From: Candidatus Bathyarchaeota archaeon
Lineage (GTDB): Archaea > Thermoproteota > Bathyarchaeia > Bathyarchaeales > Bathycorpusculaceae
Direction of reading: 5' to 3'
Length of the DNA: 64,000 bases
Assembly (NCBI GenBank): GCA_026014685.1
Contig: JAOZHW010000015.1
Location: 124,001-188,000 of the forward strand
In this document: positions 8,200-16,516 of the stretch, piece by piece
How positions within the stretch are numbered: position 1 is the first letter of the stretch
Layout of the letters: each line of letters starts with the position of its first letter
Notes under the pieces: model-generated
What the model was told of the DNA's origin: nothing
What the model saw: only the letters and a program-made list of their open reading frames with translations
The model's database searches: none
Translations under genes and position numbers: made by a program

Positions 8200-8226
8200 A
8201 TTTTTTTTAGATTACGGTTTTTTAAA
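8200..8226 (+). terminator. T-rich terminator after the OB-fold gene
   Basis: A run of eight T is followed by a second T6 tract within 25 bases, just after the stop of the OB-fold gene. Oligo-T tracts without a strong hairpin are the usual intrinsic termination signal in archaea. Confidence 0.45.
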
Positions 8227-8372
8227 TTCTAATTTTACAGTTGATTTACCCCCCTGCTGCCTTTTGGTGGGTAGCAAACAAATTATAAACAAAGAAGCAC
8301 TTAATTGAGCACCAACAGGGCTAACGCTAAATGAACACGGCAGAGCAGATTTGAGAATGAAGGAGAAAAAAG

Positions 8373-8711
8373 ATGAATAAGCAAGGGTTAGCTGCGTTTT
8401 TCCATTCTCAATACTCGGCTCAAGGACTAAAATACCGAGCTTCACTCATTCAACACATAGATAATCCCTATCCAAAGCTACTGCTCTTGTTAGCGGAGTT
8501 GCGGGAATCCAAAAAAATCGGAGCACGGGACGCAAAGACGCTGGTTAAAGCGGCGCGGCTAGGAAAATGGGATCGCGTCGTTTACTGCCTAAATGCCGTG
8601 TATTCAATGGACCAAATTGAGCAGAGATTGGGGTTGTCTAAGCTTAGCAAGCTCAACAAAACAGATAAAAACGCAAGCCCTAAAATTTTGGATCCAAAGA
8701 ATGACGTGTAA
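8373..8711 (+). CDS. Small helical protein of unknown function
   Basis: 112 residues, not recognised. It is basic and predicted mostly helical, with YPKLLLLLAELRESKKIGARDAKTLVKAAR-type amphipathic segments around residues 32-62, and a polar Lys/Asn-rich tail. No cysteine pairs, signal peptide or membrane segment. The ATG has a good ribosome-binding site (AAGGAGA, 8359-8365), and an AATTATAAAC TATA-like box lies near 8281-8290, so the gene looks real. It is convergent with the Ig-repeat gene. Confidence 0.6.
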   Translation: MNKQGLAAFFHSQYSAQGLKYRASLIQHIDNPYPKLLLLLAELRESKKIGARDAKTLVKAARLGKWDRVVYCLNAVYSMDQIEQRLGLSKLSKLNKTDKNASPKILDPKNDV

Positions 8712-8733
8712 ACCTTTTTAGTTTTACAGCCTG

Positions 8734-11268
8734 CTACATTTTGCTGACACTTGCATCTAGGGCTTGCTCTTTCTTCATTCGTTGCCCGCGATACGCCAAA
8801 AGTAGAATCACTGACAAAGCAATGACAAAAGAAACCACTACGAAAACCAACAGAATGGATAGACTTGTGGTCTCTTGAGCACCATAACTGGCCTCTATTA
8901 AGGTGGGTTCATCAATTACTATCGGTGAAGTGGCGTTTACATCCATCAAAGTGTATACCTTATCCGCTAGCAGGTTCGATATTAAGGGTTCAAAATTGAA
9001 AGCAAGTTGCGTGCCATTCTCAACCCACAGGGTATGAGGCAACTTAGAATAGCCGATAGGGGTGTCTGCGACGGTTAGGATTGTTCCTTGAGCATCCGAC
9101 AACACACCATCTTGCTGAAAAGTCACTTTATACTGCGTCACATAACTCCCAGTTATCAGAGTGGGGTGAGTTATGGTTTGGGGGCGGTCATCGCCAACGA
9201 AACTGTAGCGAGTATCCTGAACTTCGTTGGTCACCTGATCTATGAATATGCCCAAAGCTTGCTTGCCTAAATCAACCCACTCCGCCGATGGAAGAGGAAT
9301 TGAGGTTGCGTTTCCAGATGCAGAATATGTGACCAAGAACTGCTTTGAGTAATCGATTTTCTGGCTGAATTCATTTGGGATAGACATGGACCCTGCTGTT
9401 TGGGCGGTTAAGTATCTTGTTTGTCCAGCATTAATGTAGGCTTGAGTGCTCCATGAATAAGTTCGTGCAGAGACATTGCTAATAGTTATCGTGTTAGTTG
9501 AAGAAAAATAAAGTTGTCCTCCGAATCGTATGCTCCAAGTTGTCCCTGACGGCAAACCATTCGCGGTGAACCTGACTGTGTAGCCATTTACAGTTAGGTT
9601 TGCAGTGTCAGTTAGCCCCTTGTAAGTTGCCGTAACGATATAGTCCCCAACGTTGTTTGCAGTGACAGAGTTTCCAGTCACAGAAGCACCCGGTACAGCA
9701 AAACTCGTTGATTCCGTAACATCACCCAAACTATTACCTAATTGGTCAAAAGCGGTTACGGTGTAGCTTTGTGAAAGCCCAGCGGTGACGGCAATCGTTT
9801 TGGGATTGATAGTTATATACGCAAGCAGTGCGGGGTTGGCTGTGACAGTCAGGGTTGCAGTATCTGACAGCGAATCCAGTGTGGCTTTGATTGTCCAATG
9901 GCCTGCTTTCTCAGATGTGTACTGGCCGAGGCTTTGATTCCAAGAACCCCCTGCAGCGGAATCAATGGTCCAAGTTACTGAGCTTGTTGCATCCCAAGTG
10001 TTGTAGCCATCTGAAGCAGTAGCAGTAAAGCTGACCGATGAACCTGCCGCAATTGAAGTTGTTTTGGGAGCCACCGCGAGAGAAGTTGCAGGCAAGTGCC
10101 CAACCACAACCAAGGTTGCTGTATCTGATCTTCCACCGTAAGCGCCTATTATTGTGTAGGTGCCTGAAGCATTTGAGTAGACGGTGTTTCCAGATATGGC
10201 TACATTTGAGTTGACACAGCTGTAAACTGCTGAGACGCTCCAACTGTTACCGAATGTGTCATATGCAGTTGCGGTGTACGATTGGGAAACGCCAGCGTTA
10301 ACGGTTGATTCTTTCGGCGAAATGATGATGTGATCTAAATAGGTCAAGTCTGTTGCATATGTGACAGTTAAGGCGGCAGTAGCAGTTTTACCCCCGTATG
10401 AAGCCTGCACAGTATAGACGCCTGCTACTCTTGAAGTGTAAACGTTTTGTGCCCATGAACCGCCGTCTCCGCCACCGAGAATACTCCAGTCAGCTATAGT
10501 GCTGATGTCCCATCTGTTGCCTAAAGAGTCAAAGGCGGTTGCTGTGCCAGTTGCGGTGCCAGGAGCAGCAATTGATGCTGGATTAACTGAAGCAGTGATG
10601 TAAGCAAGAAACTCTGGGCTGGTTGCTGGAGTTACGTTCAATGTGGCAGTCGCCGTTTTGTCTTGATAGGTGGCAGTAACAGTCCACACGCCAGCCTTCT
10701 CTGAGGTGTAAGTTGCGCCATTCCAGTATCCGCCCGCATCCAGAGTGATGCTCCAAGCTGAAATTTTATCAGTTACATCCCATGTGTTGTCGTATGAGTC
10801 CGTGGCGGTGGCAATGTAGGATTGGCTTGAACCAGCAGAAATGGTTGATGATGCTGGGCTAATTGATAGGCTAACAACATCAGATTGATTAGTTGTTGGG
10901 GTGACCGTCAAGGAAGCTGAGTCAGATTTGCAACCATAAGACGCAGTTACAGTCCAAGTGCCAACCTTGAATACTTTTACAGAATTACTGTTCCAAACAT
11001 AGGTTCCTTCACCACTATTGATACTCCAAATTACGTATGGGCAATCTGACAAGTCCCAGCTGTTGCCGCATTTGTCATAAGCAGTTAGCGAGAAAGTTTG
11101 CCACTGACCCGCCATTACACTGCTGGTTTTTGGAGTAATAGTTAGGTGGTCAATGTGGGGGAATGAATGGGATGGTCTTGCGTTTACGGCGGCTAGATCA
11201 GTGTACACTAGTAATTGCAATACGATGGCTGATATTAGAATAAAGGTCAGCAATCTGGTTTTTTTCAT
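8734..11268 (-). CDS. Large Ig-repeat cell-surface protein
   Basis: 844 residues. Signal peptide at 1-30, then six tandem Ig-like (bacterial Ig/invasin-type) repeats of about 85 residues from about 37 to 555, each with a pattern of ISPK..S..AG..QSYTATA.D..GN.WDV and closing G.WTVTATY..KTATA.LTV. A GLPSGTTWSIRFGG-type domain follows (about 560-640), as seen in archaeal secreted proteins. A C-terminal transmembrane helix near 805-830 ends in basic and charged residues. It should project from the membrane through the S-layer, possibly in adhesion. The repeats are similar enough at DNA level to make internal recombination or collapse possible. Monocistronic. Confidence 0.82.
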   Translation of the reverse strand: MKKTRLLTFILISAIVLQLLVYTDLAAVNARPSHSFPHIDHLTITPKTSSVMAGQWQTFSLTAYDKCGNSWDLSDCPYVIWSINSGEGTYVWNSNSVKVFKVGTWTVTASYGCKSDSASLTVTPTTNQSDVVSLSISPASSTISAGSSQSYIATATDSYDNTWDVTDKISAWSITLDAGGYWNGATYTSEKAGVWTVTATYQDKTATATLNVTPATSPEFLAYITASVNPASIAAPGTATGTATAFDSLGNRWDISTIADWSILGGGDGGSWAQNVYTSRVAGVYTVQASYGGKTATAALTVTYATDLTYLDHIIISPKESTVNAGVSQSYTATAYDTFGNSWSVSAVYSCVNSNVAISGNTVYSNASGTYTIIGAYGGRSDTATLVVVGHLPATSLAVAPKTTSIAAGSSVSFTATASDGYNTWDATSSVTWTIDSAAGGSWNQSLGQYTSEKAGHWTIKATLDSLSDTATLTVTANPALLAYITINPKTIAVTAGLSQSYTVTAFDQLGNSLGDVTESTSFAVPGASVTGNSVTANNVGDYIVTATYKGLTDTANLTVNGYTVRFTANGLPSGTTWSIRFGGQLYFSSTNTITISNVSARTYSWSTQAYINAGQTRYLTAQTAGSMSIPNEFSQKIDYSKQFLVTYSASGNATSIPLPSAEWVDLGKQALGIFIDQVTNEVQDTRYSFVGDDRPQTITHPTLITGSYVTQYKVTFQQDGVLSDAQGTILTVADTPIGYSKLPHTLWVENGTQLAFNFEPLISNLLADKVYTLMDVNATSPIVIDEPTLIEASYGAQETTSLSILLVFVVVSFVIALSVILLLAYRGQRMKKEQALDASVSKM

Positions 11269-11567
11269 TTACCCTTTTTCTACCTCAAAGGGGCGACAGA
11301 GACAAAGGAGCATCATCTCTCCTTGCTTGTTTGCACTCGAATCGCCCTTCTCCTTACTCCACCCCATAGAGTCAAAATGATCATTTTTAAACCTATTTCC
11401 AAGCAACCAAAACATCGTTTCAAAGAAAAAACAGATGGATACTATGATTCAACCGCAGGTTTCAATTGAAGGTTGAATCGCTAATTCTGGTGCGAATTGA
11501 ACCCTTGTTTTACAAAACTCTTAAGTGCCCAAAATCGATAAAATATTTAAGGATTGGAGTAGGCGCA

Positions 11568-12497
11568 ATGAGCGGGAGCCTTAAGGAGACCGTCAACAGG
11601 TTACAGGAGTTGGAGAAGCAGAAACTGCAGCTTCAGGCAGAAGTTGAAGAATTAAGGAAAATGGCTGAAGCAAAAGCTTCAGCGCTGTCAAGCGAGATAT
11701 CCAGTTTACGAGAAGAGATTAATTCGTTAAAGTTGCTGATGGCAGAAGATTCATCTCAGACGACAACTCAGCCGCCACCCGAAGAAAAAGTGTCAACTCT
11801 TAGCGGGTTTGTCGAAAAAACCTGTGAAAGGCTAAACCAGTTGGGCAACCAAGTTTTTTCAGGTTCACCGTACAAGCAGAATTTTGATAAATGGATGGCT
11901 GATACAAGGGAAACGATTGCAATTTTTATGGCTAACTACCCAGTTATAGATGACCAGTTCATCAAAGAACAGGCTAAAACGCTCCGGGAAATTGAAAGTT
12001 TACTATCACAGAAAAAAGTTGAAGAATCAAACATAGAAGCACTGAACAAAAAATTAGTTGAAAAAAATCAACTACTTCAGGAGACAGAAAAAGAGTACCA
12101 ACAAAAATCAACCGAGTTGAACGCTAAAAGAAACGTAGAAGTTGAACCATTAACGAATAGAATTCGCGATTTAGAAAAAGAGATCCAAAGCCAAGAAGAC
12201 AGCATTAAAAGAAAAATCCTCCTCAAAACCCCCGGGAGGCTTCCTCAAGCAAAACAGAACCTAAAATCCGCCAAAGATGAGCTAGACTCGGCGATGCAGA
12301 CCCTTAATTCTGAGCAAGATAAGCTTCGGGTGGAATATGAAAGTAAAAAAAAGGCGATTTTGGAGGAGATTGGGCGATTAAGCGGTGAACTGGAGAGAAT
12401 TAAAACGGACACAACAATCGAAGCAAGGCGCAACGCGTGTAAATTGCTTGTGAACGCAGTAAACGGTCTGGTTGAAAGAAACGCAGCAATAACCTAA
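11568..12497 (+). CDS. Long coiled-coil protein
   Basis: About 309 residues from the ATG at 11568 (MSGSLKETVNRLQELEKQK). Residues 5-75 and 175-290 are strong coiled coil with heptads rich in Leu, Glu and Lys, separated by a less charged segment (about 95-165) that may be globular. An AAATATTTAA TATA-like box at about 11541-11550 sits about 25 bases before the ATG, implying a nearly leaderless transcript and supporting this start over the in-frame one at 11466. No family recognised. It is convergent with secY, in the place where adk often follows secY in other archaea. Confidence 0.65.
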   Translation: MSGSLKETVNRLQELEKQKLQLQAEVEELRKMAEAKASALSSEISSLREEINSLKLLMAEDSSQTTTQPPPEEKVSTLSGFVEKTCERLNQLGNQVFSGSPYKQNFDKWMADTRETIAIFMANYPVIDDQFIKEQAKTLREIESLLSQKKVEESNIEALNKKLVEKNQLLQETEKEYQQKSTELNAKRNVEVEPLTNRIRDLEKEIQSQEDSIKRKILLKTPGRLPQAKQNLKSAKDELDSAMQTLNSEQDKLRVEYESKKKAILEEIGRLSGELERIKTDTTIEARRNACKLLVNAVNGLVERNAAIT

Positions 12498-12720
12498 ATT
12501 TAACTCGCAGAAAAGGCAAAACATCGCTATTTTTCTTTTATAAAATGGAGTTCACCGTGAGAGGTTGCGTTATTCTGAAGCTTACGGATACGTTTTCGTA
12601 TGCGACTTCAAATAAAGAGCTATAGAAAAAATCTCAGTTAAACCAACGATGCAAACTGCGTCTAGTGGACGTTTAATGATTCTAAAAATGGAAAGAAGAG
12701 AACCCAGTTAAGGGTTAGGT

Positions 12721-14142
12721 TTATTCGCCCAGTATTCTTCTGAACGCTGGGAACATTTCTGCAGCGCGTTCACGCATAAGCAGCTCGTAGTACTGGTAGA
12801 TGATGCCGACGCTGAGCAAGATACCTGTGCCTGTACCGAACGCGCCGAGGAAGTCGCTTATTCCAGCCACTAAACCGACGATTATACCGCCTAAGACGGT
12901 GACGACTGGGATGTAGCGTTTAAGGATCTGCTCGATTGGGCGTTCGCTGCGTCGGTAACCGGGGATCTGCATGCCGCTGCTCATGAGTTGTTTGGCAACT
13001 TTGCTTGGTCCTAAGCCGCCGACTTCCAGCCAGATAAGCGAGAAGACGGCACAGAAACCGACGAGTATGCCTAAGTATGCTGCTGCGCGGAGTGGGTCAG
13101 CGGCGACGCCTTGAATGTTGTGAGGTGAAGTGACCAAGTAAGCTAACCCGCCAACGGGATAAACGTTGGTGGAGCCGTCGCTTACGGTTACGTTGTAGTC
13201 GCCTATGATTTGGAAGAACAGGTTAGTGCCAGGCGCAGGTTGACCCATTTGGCTCCACAGTAGCTGCGTAAAGAAGTAGACGTTAGCGAACAATGCACTG
13301 GCGAAGATGACTGGGAGGTTGCTGACGTAGAGGAGTTTAATTGGGTATCTGCTGCGGAAGCCCTTGTAGCCTGCGTAGCTCATGGGTAACTCGATTCTGA
13401 CACCCTGCAAGTAGATGACTATTAGGAATACAGAGATGGTTGCAATGAAACCGACTAGTGAGGGGTAAACGCCGCTTGTGGTACCAAAGACCCATTCAGT
13501 AGCCGTCATTGCGCCACCGAGCAACTGCTGCAGTGAACCAAAGAACAAGCCGGTGGGCGGCGAGAACATGCTCCAGACTATGTTTTGAGCTACACCTGCC
13601 ATGATGAAGAGGCTGATACCGCTACCTAAGCCCCAGCCCTTCTGGACAAGTTCATCCATTAACATAACGATTATGCCTGCGGCTATCAACTGGAAGAAAA
13701 TCGCCAGCATTACAGGGACACCGATTGCGCCGTACATGCCGCTTAAGATGTATGCGCCTGCTTGGACGCCTGTTAAGACGATGCTGAAGACTTTGCTGGC
13801 GGAGGTGAAGAGTCCTCGGTCTTCAGGGTTAGATAGATCGCATTTTATTATGCCTGAACCTGCGAGTAACTGCAGAATTAAACCTGCGGTGACGATGGGG
13901 CCGATACCGAGCTCCATGAGGGTGCCTTGGTTTGAGGCAAAGATAACACGTAAGGAACCGAAACGGTCTTGTTGCGCTGAACTGACGCCGTAGAGTGGGA
14001 TTTCGGTCATTACAAGGAAGATTACTAGGACAAGGGCGGTCCAGAAGATTTTTTCGTTAAAGCTGACTTTGCGTCCAGGCTTTTTGATTTCAGGTAAAAC
14101 TCTGCCTATTGGTTTGAAGAGGCTGAGAAATCTTCCGGCCAT
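12721..14142 (-). CDS. secY: Preprotein translocase subunit SecY
   Basis: 473 residues with about ten transmembrane segments, matching archaeal SecY/Sec61 alpha. Recognisable blocks are the N-terminal EKIFWTALVLVIFLVMTEIPLYG, the plug region following it (RFGSLRVIFASNQGTLMELGIGPIVTAG in TM2), the QKGWGLGSGISLFIMAG helix and GTGTGILLSVGIIYQYYE at the C-terminus. It forms the protein-conducting channel in the plasma membrane with SecE and Sec-beta, neither of which is in the window. It follows uL15 by 8 bases, as in the normal archaeal spc operon, but the pair is separated from the rest of the operon. Confidence 0.95.
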   Translation of the reverse strand: MAGRFLSLFKPIGRVLPEIKKPGRKVSFNEKIFWTALVLVIFLVMTEIPLYGVSSAQQDRFGSLRVIFASNQGTLMELGIGPIVTAGLILQLLAGSGIIKCDLSNPEDRGLFTSASKVFSIVLTGVQAGAYILSGMYGAIGVPVMLAIFFQLIAAGIIVMLMDELVQKGWGLGSGISLFIMAGVAQNIVWSMFSPPTGLFFGSLQQLLGGAMTATEWVFGTTSGVYPSLVGFIATISVFLIVIYLQGVRIELPMSYAGYKGFRSRYPIKLLYVSNLPVIFASALFANVYFFTQLLWSQMGQPAPGTNLFFQIIGDYNVTVSDGSTNVYPVGGLAYLVTSPHNIQGVAADPLRAAAYLGILVGFCAVFSLIWLEVGGLGPSKVAKQLMSSGMQIPGYRRSERPIEQILKRYIPVVTVLGGIIVGLVAGISDFLGAFGTGTGILLSVGIIYQYYELLMRERAAEMFPAFRRILGE

Positions 14143-14150
14143 TCAGCTGC

Positions 14151-14573
14151 TTACTCCTCGGAGGCTTCTACTTCTGCTTCTGGGAGTTCAAGTTTTCCGC
14201 CTGCTGCTTCAATTTTTTGCTGGGCGGATTTTGAGGCTGCTTTAACTTGGACGGTTAGGGCTTTGGTGATTTTGCCTGTGCCGAGGAGTTTGGTGTAGCC
14301 GAGTTCGGTGAGGTTGATGCTGCTGCCGGTTGCGAGTTGGTCTAGTTTGTGTAGGTTGATGGTTTTTTCTACTCTGTGTTTGCTTTGTGGAGAGGTGAAG
14401 CCGTGTTTTCCAAAGTAGTCTGGTTGGCTTGTTACGACTTTGCTCCACAGGTGTTTGTGGCGACCGACTTTACGGTTGCCTTTGCTACCTGAATCGCGGT
14501 GTTGTCCTATTCTTCCGTAACCTTGAGTTCTTGAGCCTCTGAATTTCCGTATTTTTCTTAGTTTATGGGGCAT
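14151..14573 (-). CDS. rpl15: Large ribosomal subunit protein uL15
   Basis: 140 residues, normal for archaeal uL15. The basic N-terminus (MPHKLRKIRKFRGSRTQGYG, then the Gly/His/Lys-rich GSKGNRKVGRHKHLW) is the rRNA-binding extension, and a C-terminal alpha/beta domain ends with KIEAAGGKLELPEAEVEASEE. It assembles into the large subunit near the exit tunnel. It precedes secY by 8 bases. Its start overlaps the end of an Hsp20 gene by 11 bases instead of following uL30, which here is 6.5 kb away. Confidence 0.95.
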   Translation of the reverse strand: MPHKLRKIRKFRGSRTQGYGRIGQHRDSGSKGNRKVGRHKHLWSKVVTSQPDYFGKHGFTSPQSKHRVEKTINLHKLDQLATGSSINLTELGYTKLLGTGKITKALTVQVKAASKSAQQKIEAAGGKLELPEAEVEASEE

Positions 14574-14993
14574 GGTGATCTGCTTTTCCTAATGCTGTTG
14601 ATTCAGCTTTTTTAAGTTTGATTTCTAGCACGCCGTTCTTGTATTTCGTGTGCGTTTCGTCTGGAATCACTACCTTCGGCAAATTTAAACTTTTATAGTA
14701 TCGGCGCTCTTTTGATTTGGCTGACAGCGTGACTTTTTGATCTTTCACATTAATCTTGAAGGTTTCCTTATTAAAGCCTGCGATTTCGGCTATGATGGTT
14801 ATGTTGTTGTTGTCCTGGAAAATGTCGATTAGGGGTTTGGGTTCCTCAAACTTTTTCTTAGCGTAACTGCTGGATGTGCGGAAATTGGGAATGGCACTCT
14901 TCGCCTTTGGGGTGATTTTGGATTTTTTTGTTTCCCCTAAATCTTTAAGGTCTAACCATTTACGGTTCTTGTTGGTTCTTCTCCATTTTGCAC
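14563..14993 (-). CDS. Hsp20/alpha-crystallin small heat-shock protein, frameshifted near its start
   Basis: The C-terminal 61 codons (from 14748) read as the end of an alpha-crystallin domain with SLNLPKVVIPDETHTKYKNGVLEIKL. The same frame continues upstream (LIDIFQDNNNITIIAEIAGFN) to about 14990, but lacks any ATG, GTG or TTG. A strong GGAGGGGG site at 15005-15012 and a GTG at 14993 lie one base out of frame; adding one base in the T4 run at 14986-14989 restores a 143-residue Hsp20 of typical length. The likely explanation is a sequencing indel or a recent mutation. The gene overlaps uL15 by 11 bases and could bring uL15-secY under its promoter. Confidence 0.65.
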
Positions 14994-14997
14994 TCGT

Positions 14998-15790
14998 GTG
15001 ATGTCCCCCTCCAGATTAACGCATCTCTATGAAGCCATTATAAAACGTATCGCACAGAAAGGGTTAGAAAATCCCTGACCAACACGACGTAGATTAATGC
15101 TAAAACTAGCGATAAATACAACCCGCAAGCAGCCAAAGATAGAGCAAAAGTCGATAGTTAGAGAAGGCTTTGTTTTGTTATAGCACCTTATATAAAGCAG
15201 TAGAAGAATCTGCACCCGCAACAGTTAGAACCACGCGACCTCTCAGAGCTGACCTCCCCTCCCTTATTTAAAGGCAGAAAAACTCGTTAAGCTATAATTC
15301 GACTGTTAACTAAGAAGCCCGTTTTTGGGATTCAATTTGGAGGGATTTGCGTAAATTTTATAACACAAAAACCGCCTGTATTCATTTGAGGATAAGAGTC
15401 AAAAAAAAGTTCGCAGGCCAACGCAGGTCACAGGTCTGAGGCAGGCAGAAGCCAAGCGACAAATCAAACTAACCAGCCAATAGCAACCGATCCATATGCT
15501 ATCAGAAAGAAAATGTAGGGAGAAAGGAAACCGACTCTTGTCCTCTCCCTCCTTTTTCTTACTAAAAGCGTTTATTGCTTGCCACATCCTCCCCGCCCCT
15601 TATATAAAGGCCGAAAATTAAATTGAAACTAAGTTGGGTTTGCTGGGGTTTCTGGCAAATGTTTTCTTTAGGAGAAAAGAAAAATGCAAAACCACGAACG
15701 CAACATTCATAAATTGAACCAGAAACCCACTCAGCCCCATCTTGGATTTCAAAGAAAAAGGGAGGGAAAGATTTTCACAGGTTTTTCACT
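14998..15790. other. 800-bp gene-free region with three TATA-like elements
   Basis: No supported protein gene. On the plus strand three similar boxes occur: CTTATATAAAGC (15187-15198), the end of a dispersed repeat CTTATTTAAAGGC (about 15263-15275), and CCCCTTATATAAAGGCC (15597-15613), the last two preceded by C-rich tracts. Nothing long enough to be a gene follows the first two, so short untranslated RNAs are possible. A short plus-strand frame at 15684-15908 lacks family features and overlaps the end of the PQQ gene, so it is not called. Confidence 0.5.
15229..15275 (+). repeat. 46-bp dispersed repeat, copy 2
   Basis: Begins AACCACGCGACCTCTCAG and ends CTCCCTTATTTAAAGGC. It is the most divergent copy: the GACG..CGTC dyad of the other copies has become GACC..AGCT, while the C-rich tract and TATA-like end are kept. 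It lies in the gene-free region upstream of the Hsp20-uL15-secY unit, pointing away from it. Confidence 0.75.
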
Positions 15791-16516
15791 TTATGGTCGC
15801 TTTCTTGTGACGAGCAATGCAAGTACAACGCCGACAATTGCGATTGCAACGATTATGCCAATAACTGCGGGTATGAAGTATAGATCTGCCATTGATTGTA
15901 CTGGCTGAATAGGTGTTGGTGTTACGAGTTCATTGACGATTAGGGTTTGGATTTGACTGTTGCTTGCTTTGTGCGTAGAATCTCCTGCCCAGGAAACGGC
16001 AACTGACCACTCACCTACTAGGTCAGGAACAAACTTGACTGTAAAGCCTCCGTTGTCGTCAGTTGTAGCGTTTATCGTTAGGGGGTTAGAGCTGTCACCT
16101 TTGCTGAAATAGACAGTCATCGGAACTGCACAATGAACTCCATTTATGCTACCTGCAACTGTAACTATTTCACCCTTAAAAATAGTGCTGGGGCGCAGTT
16201 CAAACGAGATATCAGTATTCGCTATTGTCATTGGAGCTACTTCTTTCAAACAGTAAAGTTCCCACGTTAATGTTGAAACGTAAAGTTTACCATTATATGG
16301 TGTCGGTATTGAATGGAGGTTTGCGCCGCCGCCGCTAAATTGGTAATATGAAAGCTTTTCGCCAGTTAGAGCGTCAACAACGTAGAGGGCACCGTTTTCA
16401 TTAACGTAGTATATCCTGTTATAAGAATAGGATAGTCCCGGAGCATTGTTTTGTCGCGATAGGTACGTACTCCAGAGTTCTGTTCCATTGAAAAGCATTG
16501 AGACAAGTAAGACCAA
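15791..16516 (-). CDS. C-terminal fragment of PQQ-propeller surface protein (frameshifted)
   Basis: 241 residues that continue the 760-residue fragment upstream in another frame. The first residues repeat the end of that frame (FNGTELWSTYLS against QWNRTLEYVP), so this is not an independent gene. It carries the last propeller blade (YYVNENGALYVVDALTGEKL), an Ig-like domain of about 80 residues (STIFKGEIVTVAGSI to SVAVSWAGDSTHKAS) and a C-terminal transmembrane helix ending in VTRKRP. Removing one base from the A4 run at 16491-16494 joins the two parts into about 969 residues. The first in-frame start has no convincing ribosome-binding site. Confidence 0.7.
   Translation of the reverse strand: MVLLVSMLFNGTELWSTYLSRQNNAPGLSYSYNRIYYVNENGALYVVDALTGEKLSYYQFSGGGANLHSIPTPYNGKLYVSTLTWELYCLKEVAPMTIANTDISFELRPSTIFKGEIVTVAGSINGVHCAVPMTVYFSKGDSSNPLTINATTDDNGGFTVKFVPDLVGEWSVAVSWAGDSTHKASNSQIQTLIVNELVTPTPIQPVQSMADLYFIPAVIGIIVAIAIVGVVLALLVTRKRP

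Noticed and set aside
8734-11268. The six Ig repeats as a DNA-level tandem repeat or assembly artefact
   Set aside because: The repeats differ clearly in sequence, so they are old protein repeats and not a recent DNA tandem array.
15684-15908. A 74-residue plus-strand frame near the end of the PQQ gene
   Set aside because: It overlaps the PQQ gene and has no family features; a possible ribosome-binding site was not enough to call it.
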